Below, in pieces: positions 25,790-29,324 of a stretch of DNA of 29,324 nucleotides. Source of the DNA: Deltaproteobacteria bacterium. GTDB lineage: Bacteria; Bdellovibrionota; UBA1018. Location of the stretch: NCBI GenBank assembly GCA_013286765.1, contig JABDFB010000019.1, positions 1-29,324 of the forward strand, in the 5' to 3' direction. The notes beneath the pieces were generated by a model. The model had not been told where the DNA came from, searched no databases, and saw nothing but the letters and a program-made list of their open reading frames with translations. Both the position numbers and the translations under genes were made by a program. Each line of letters opens with the position of its first letter. Positions within the stretch are counted from its first letter, which is position 1.

Positions 25790-26136
25790 CGGGTTGAAAT
25801 TCCCTTCAGCGTCTCTTTCAGCGTCAGGTGCGTTAATTCGTGATGGTAGTCGAGCGATCGGGGTGACCGAACGAGCGAAGGACTTTCTGACCGCTTTCTT
25901 TGAAAAATATAGAAAACAGCTGGGTTTCGAATTTTACCTTGAACGGTAGCTCCACTGAGGTCTACTTCCGAATACTGACGGTATTTTACGTGGACATTTT
26001 TTTGAACCGTCTTTTGAAGTGAAACCTGACTTTTCGCCAGCGTCCGAGTTGGCAATAGTACCCAAGAAGCACAGATGGCCAAGGAAAAAGAGATGCCAAA
26101 AAGAATCTTAATCGGAATCTTTCTTTTCACTTTCAT
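25786..26136 (-). CDS. Small exported protein of the envelope-motor operon
   Basis: A 116-residue protein with a basic start and a hydrophobic stretch (about 10-28, KILFGISFSLAICASWVLL) that is a signal peptide or an N-terminal anchor. The rest is soluble, with a motif DLSGATVQGKIRNPAVFYIF and a basic C-terminal third. I do not recognise a family. It begins 29 nt inside the Ig-repeat gene and ends in an ATGA overlap with the FHA gene, so it is coupled to both and is probably a component of the same complex. Confidence 0.7.
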   Translation of the reverse strand: MKVKRKIPIKILFGISFSLAICASWVLLPTRTLAKSQVSLQKTVQKNVHVKYRQYSEVDLSGATVQGKIRNPAVFYIFQRKRSESPSLVRSPRSLDYHHELTHLTLKETLKGISTR

Positions 26137-27760
26137 CCTTCTGCTCTACTGAGGAGGGAATCCGAGCAGGGGCTGTTCTTTCACCCCTATCTTCGGATTT
26201 TTCCGTTCTTCCATTTCTATTGAGAATGCTCGACAGGGGTACATTCGGCAGGTTATCCGCTTCGACAAAGAGATCCATGCCCGGGCCTGTAGTCTTCACA
26301 AGAATTTCGAGTTTCTTTGCGACTTCGACATTTCCTAAGCGATCGATTGCCCGATAGAAAATGGTCTGTCTGGGCACTTTCCATTCTGAGAGTTCAATAG
26401 GCGATTTCAAAGTTTCGAAACGTTTTCCGTCATAGCTTACCTCAATATGATCTACTCCAACGCCATCGTCTGTCGCTTGAAATTCCAGACGATTCGGAAC
26501 TGAGGCTAAAAATACATTATCCCTTTGTACGAGAGGATGGGCCGTCTTAACTGTAGACGCCGGTGGATCGTTATCTATAACTATAGTATAAGGATTAGAT
26601 TCTTCAAAGTTATCAGTGTTGTCAGTTGCTTTGAGTTTAAATTGATGTTCTCCCTTGGTGTCAAATGAAAATTCTGAATCCTTTGTGTGATTAAAAGTCT
26701 TGCCGTCTCGGGAAACTAGAATTTCCTTAACACCCGATTCATCGTCCGATATTTTGGTGATGAGTTTAAAACCCATTTTTGCATAAATCCGACCACCAAT
26801 CGTAACTGAGTCCCCAACCTTTTGAATAGAAACGCGTGGCGGTTTGGTATCCTGATAGATAACCAGAGTCTTCCAAGTCTCTTCGTTTCCTACATTATCA
26901 ATACCACGGTAGCGGATTTGAGTTTTATTTTCTGAAAACAAAATAGGATTGGAATAGATCGTTGCTGGTCCGTCATTAACTCGATATTCAATTTTGTTAA
27001 CACCTGAAAGTACGTCAACGGCAGTCAACTCTACACGACTGCCGCTGCTAACATAGATACCTTTTGAATTCTCAAAGGACGTACCAATCACCTTCGAATG
27101 CGTTTCGGGAGCCTTTGCGTCTACAACGAAGTTCGCATGATATGGAATTTCGATATTTCCTACATTATCTACTGCTGAAAACTGAATGGAATAGTTTCCC
27201 TCTTTGCCGAAGAGCATTTGCCCCGGAAAGACCTTGGAAACTCCGTCTTGAATCATATGGACTTGGTGAACACCAGAAAGGTTATCCTGACTTAAAATCG
27301 TCAGCCTAGTATTGGGATTAACGTACAGTTGCTTACCGTCACTAAATGTCGGCCCCTGCCAAACGACTTGGCTCTTCGGAGGTGTTTTATCAACATAAAC
27401 ACGATAAGTTTGAATAGGACTCCAGTTGAGAACCGGATCTGCGGCTCTAAATCGAACTTGATGGACTCCCTCTGATTGAAATGCAAAACTCCCGTTGTAG
27501 GAAGTAAACTCACTTCCGTCGATGCTTACTTCAATGCGCTCTACATAGTTGGCGTTATTGCTCGGCCGAATCGAGAATTTACTTTTCTCGTTCGAAAAAT
27601 ATTTCTCGCGCTCTGCATCATAGTAAAAGCCAGAACTCAAGTCTGTCTTAGGGGTAAGCTTTTCGCTCTTCTCTCTTGCTAGCGTCCCAAACGGGCTCAA
27701 GCACCCTAGAACCACCATAATCAGGAAAAGGCTTCTTAAAATAGTATTCCTAAGCTTCAT
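26108..27760 (-). CDS. Exported Ig-like (OmpL47-type) repeat protein
   Basis: A 550-residue secreted protein. The signal peptide (residues 1-29) may be cleaved after TLA; a cysteine in VVLGC (residue 20) makes a lipoprotein possible but the box is poor. The body has five Ig-like beta-sandwich repeats of about 90 residues (about 40-490), each ending in a phrase such as FSAVDNVGN, YRGIDNVGN, LKATDNTDN or YRAIDRLGN, with SGVxxIEYRVNDG-type cores and D-x-x-PP junctions. The last 60 residues are charged and disordered. Such repeats are common in surface or periplasmic proteins, including OmpL47 of Leptospira. GGAG lies four bases before the ATG. It is first in the six-gene operon and may be the part that contacts the outer membrane, wall or surface. 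Confidence 0.8.
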   Translation of the reverse strand: MKLRNTILRSLFLIMVVLGCLSPFGTLAREKSEKLTPKTDLSSGFYYDAEREKYFSNEKSKFSIRPSNNANYVERIEVSIDGSEFTSYNGSFAFQSEGVHQVRFRAADPVLNWSPIQTYRVYVDKTPPKSQVVWQGPTFSDGKQLYVNPNTRLTILSQDNLSGVHQVHMIQDGVSKVFPGQMLFGKEGNYSIQFSAVDNVGNIEIPYHANFVVDAKAPETHSKVIGTSFENSKGIYVSSGSRVELTAVDVLSGVNKIEYRVNDGPATIYSNPILFSENKTQIRYRGIDNVGNEETWKTLVIYQDTKPPRVSIQKVGDSVTIGGRIYAKMGFKLITKISDDESGVKEILVSRDGKTFNHTKDSEFSFDTKGEHQFKLKATDNTDNFEESNPYTIVIDNDPPASTVKTAHPLVQRDNVFLASVPNRLEFQATDDGVGVDHIEVSYDGKRFETLKSPIELSEWKVPRQTIFYRAIDRLGNVEVAKKLEILVKTTGPGMDLFVEADNLPNVPLSSILNRNGRTEKSEDRGERTAPARIPSSVEQKDESEKKDSD

Positions 27761-27792
27761 AAATCTCCAAAAAAGAGTTATCTCAGTATCTC

Positions 27793-27804
27793 TTAAAGGA
27801 TATC
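27793..27804 (+). repeat. Possible divergent copy E of the intergenic motif
   Basis: TTAAAGGATATCGG shares the AAGGATAT core but not the CGAA end with copies A-D. It lies between the HD-GYP gene and the Ig-repeat gene, 33 bp upstream of the latter's ATG. Confidence 0.25.
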
Positions 27805-27827
27805 GGTTCTATATTTTATTTATTTAA

Positions 27828-29309
27828 TTAAGCTGCGCTACGATTGGAATCTACTAGTCTTTGCCACATTGCATCGAAAATGGTTTTAAATACTCCAACT
27901 TGATATTCTTGACGATGTCGGTTTAAAAAAGTCACCATATTCCAATTTTGTCCCTGATGCTCTGAAATATAACTCACCAGGTCATGGGCAACGATAAACA
28001 CACAAGAAAGGGGTGAAAGATTGGTATAATTGAGTTTTTTAGGAAAGCCTGTTCCCTCCGGGCGCTCATGGTGCTGCAGTACAATCAGACCAATGTCAGG
28101 AGGGACTTCACGAAGTTCTGCGATGAACTTTGCAGCATTCTCTGGATGGCACGTGTACTTAGCAATGTCAGTTTCACTAAATTCGGTTGCTTTAAAGACT
28201 AACTCTGGAAGATTCCTGATTTTGGCAAGTTCGGATGTCTCAAGCGTAATGTCATGAATAAATGCGGCCGTAGTCAACTTATAGAAGGTAATATCGGAGG
28301 TCCACCCCAACATATGGGCTATACTACAGCTCGTGCCTGCTAGTAGCGTGCTATGCGAACTGAGATAAGAATTGGGATCGACCTCTAACTTCTCTAATAA
28401 TGTTTTCAAATCAGGAGAATTACGAATGGTCTTAATAGCCAAAGTGGTCACTGCTTTAGTAAGCTGCTGTACTTCTCGATTAATTCCAAGTTTTGAGGCA
28501 GTTCTTGCCAATGTATCCAGAGTTTCCGAACAAACTTCAAATCCATCGATATAGTCCAGTTTCCCATTTTCGGCTTTAGTGAGGGCGTTTGACACGTCCT
28601 TTATGCTTTTTCTGATTTCTAGCTGCGATCCAAACAGTGAAGCATCGCCTAATGCCTCTTGTGAGCTCTGCTGATACAAATCTTGGAGCGAATTGAGGTT
28701 GGCCGTTGCCTTCTCTAAGAAGAGTTCAACCTGATCGTTAGGGATATAGAGTTGAGAAATACTTTTTTCGTGATATTTTTCAAAATCCTTCTCGCCAAAC
28801 AAATCTCCTTTATGATGAACTTTAATATACTTATCAGGTCCCAGCATCAGATAGGTGTCTGCATCTACACTGTTGAGTGCTAAAAATACCTCTATTTGAA
28901 CCGGACAATAGACCGTCTTACTCGTTTCATAGACCGGATCTATATCTAGTTCTTGTTTAATTAGTTTTTTAAGAGGAGTTAATACGTCGGGCTTTTTGAT
29001 GACTTTAAAGCCATCTGGGCTTTTCGTTCCATTATTGGTCAGCAAAACACAGAGATTTTTCTCGCTGTAAGCCTTTAGTCTCTTCATAGCAGGTTTTGAC
29101 AAATCTCCAAGACAAGATTCGTCAATAACGATGCAGCGCGGCTCCGGCCCTTTACTTTCGCTGTCAAGAAATCCAGCTTTTTTTTGGCCTTTGCTCTCCA
29201 CTTCCCGAACGGATTCAAGTCCAAAAGTATTTTGTAGTGCTAGGGCGATGACTTCCCTGAGAACTAGGTCGCAGCCGATAATAACAACAGGACCCTGAGT
29301 TTTTGACAT
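27828..29309 (-). CDS. HD-GYP-type protein with degenerate receiver-like N-terminus (GFP variant)
   Basis: A 493-residue cytoplasmic protein. Residues 1-120 resemble a receiver domain (VVIIGCD, CIVIDES, CVLLTNN, VIKKP) without a full acidic pocket. A middle region of about 200 residues is mixed alpha/beta, then helical, and unrecognised. The C-terminal HD domain has the metal ligands of HD-GYP phosphodiesterases: H319, H352-D353, H388, H413-H414 and D443. The signature reads HHERPEGTGFP rather than HHExxDGxGYP, and the HDxGK lysine is absent (HDITL). HD-GYP enzymes hydrolyse cyclic-di-GMP; Bdellovibrio Bd1817 is a known unconventional member lacking the tyrosine. It lies 67 bp upstream of the Ig-repeat operon and may share its transcription. 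Confidence 0.85.
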   Translation of the reverse strand: MSKTQGPVVIIGCDLVLREVIALALQNTFGLESVREVESKGQKKAGFLDSESKGPEPRCIVIDESCLGDLSKPAMKRLKAYSEKNLCVLLTNNGTKSPDGFKVIKKPDVLTPLKKLIKQELDIDPVYETSKTVYCPVQIEVFLALNSVDADTYLMLGPDKYIKVHHKGDLFGEKDFEKYHEKSISQLYIPNDQVELFLEKATANLNSLQDLYQQSSQEALGDASLFGSQLEIRKSIKDVSNALTKAENGKLDYIDGFEVCSETLDTLARTASKLGINREVQQLTKAVTTLAIKTIRNSPDLKTLLEKLEVDPNSYLSSHSTLLAGTSCSIAHMLGWTSDITFYKLTTAAFIHDITLETSELAKIRNLPELVFKATEFSETDIAKYTCHPENAAKFIAELREVPPDIGLIVLQHHERPEGTGFPKKLNYTNLSPLSCVFIVAHDLVSYISEHQGQNWNMVTFLNRHRQEYQVGVFKTIFDAMWQRLVDSNRSAA

Positions 29310-29324
29310 ACAATAAATAATCGG

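Overview
The window is a gene-dense bacterial chromosome segment of moderate GC content. It has no rRNA, no tRNA that I could recognise, no CRISPR array and no insertion sequence. The gene content points to a Gram-negative didermic bacterium, most plausibly of the Bdellovibrionota or a related deltaproteobacterial-type lineage. The reasons are a FadL-type outer-membrane protein, a BamB-like lipoprotein, a Glt/Agl (AgmX/PglI) type envelope motor cluster with an FHA-TonB-C protein, and an unconventional HD-GYP protein. The taxonomic call is inference; no marker gene here proves it.

Layout. Positions 1-3335 hold the end of an unknown + strand gene, then on the - strand a FadL-like porin and an exported RCC1-repeat protein with seven cysteine pairs. 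Positions 3515-7687 hold a tRNA-guanine transglycosylase fused to an MnmC2-like methyltransferase, a VapBC toxin-antitoxin pair (+ strand), and a methyltransferase with an apparent signal peptide. Four same-orientation copies of the 11-bp motif GGATATNCGAA separate these units. Positions 7812-12431 hold BamB-like, YfgM-like and Der genes, the neighbourhood known from proteobacteria, here interrupted by an outer-membrane beta-barrel gene on the other strand. Positions 10980-18503 form a tightly packed - strand run read as rrf2 - cysteine desulfurase - mnmA - mtaB - rnc - era - der. It links sulfur supply to tRNA thiolation and methylthiolation and then to RNA processing and ribosome-assembly GTPases. 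Positions 18654-21490 (+) hold an unknown Glu/Pro-rich protein, the NAD(P)HX repair enzyme NnrD/NnrE and the t6A factor TsaE. A strikingly eukaryote-like cyclophilin lies at 21531-22055.

Positions 22216-27760 (-) form a compact six-gene operon: an exported Ig-like repeat protein, a small exported protein, an FHA/transmembrane/AgmX-type TonB-C protein, one ExbB/TolQ and two ExbD/TolR proteins. The 1 TolQ : 2 TolR arrangement and the FHA-TonB-C partner resemble the Myxococcus AglRQS motor with a GltG-like protein, so this is the best candidate for an interesting trans-envelope machine. An HD-GYP protein that keeps its metal ligands but reads GFP instead of GYP lies just upstream at 27828-29309 and could feed cyclic-di-GMP signals into it.

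A second theme is tRNA anticodon-loop modification. Tgt/MnmC2 (position 34), MnmA (s2U34), MtaB (ms2t6A37) and TsaE (t6A37) all lie within 18 kb, and a cysteine desulfurase that can supply sulfur stands next to MnmA. Start codons were often moved inward from the longest reading frame where a Shine-Dalgarno sequence, a family N-terminus or a stop/start overlap supported it; each entry says so.
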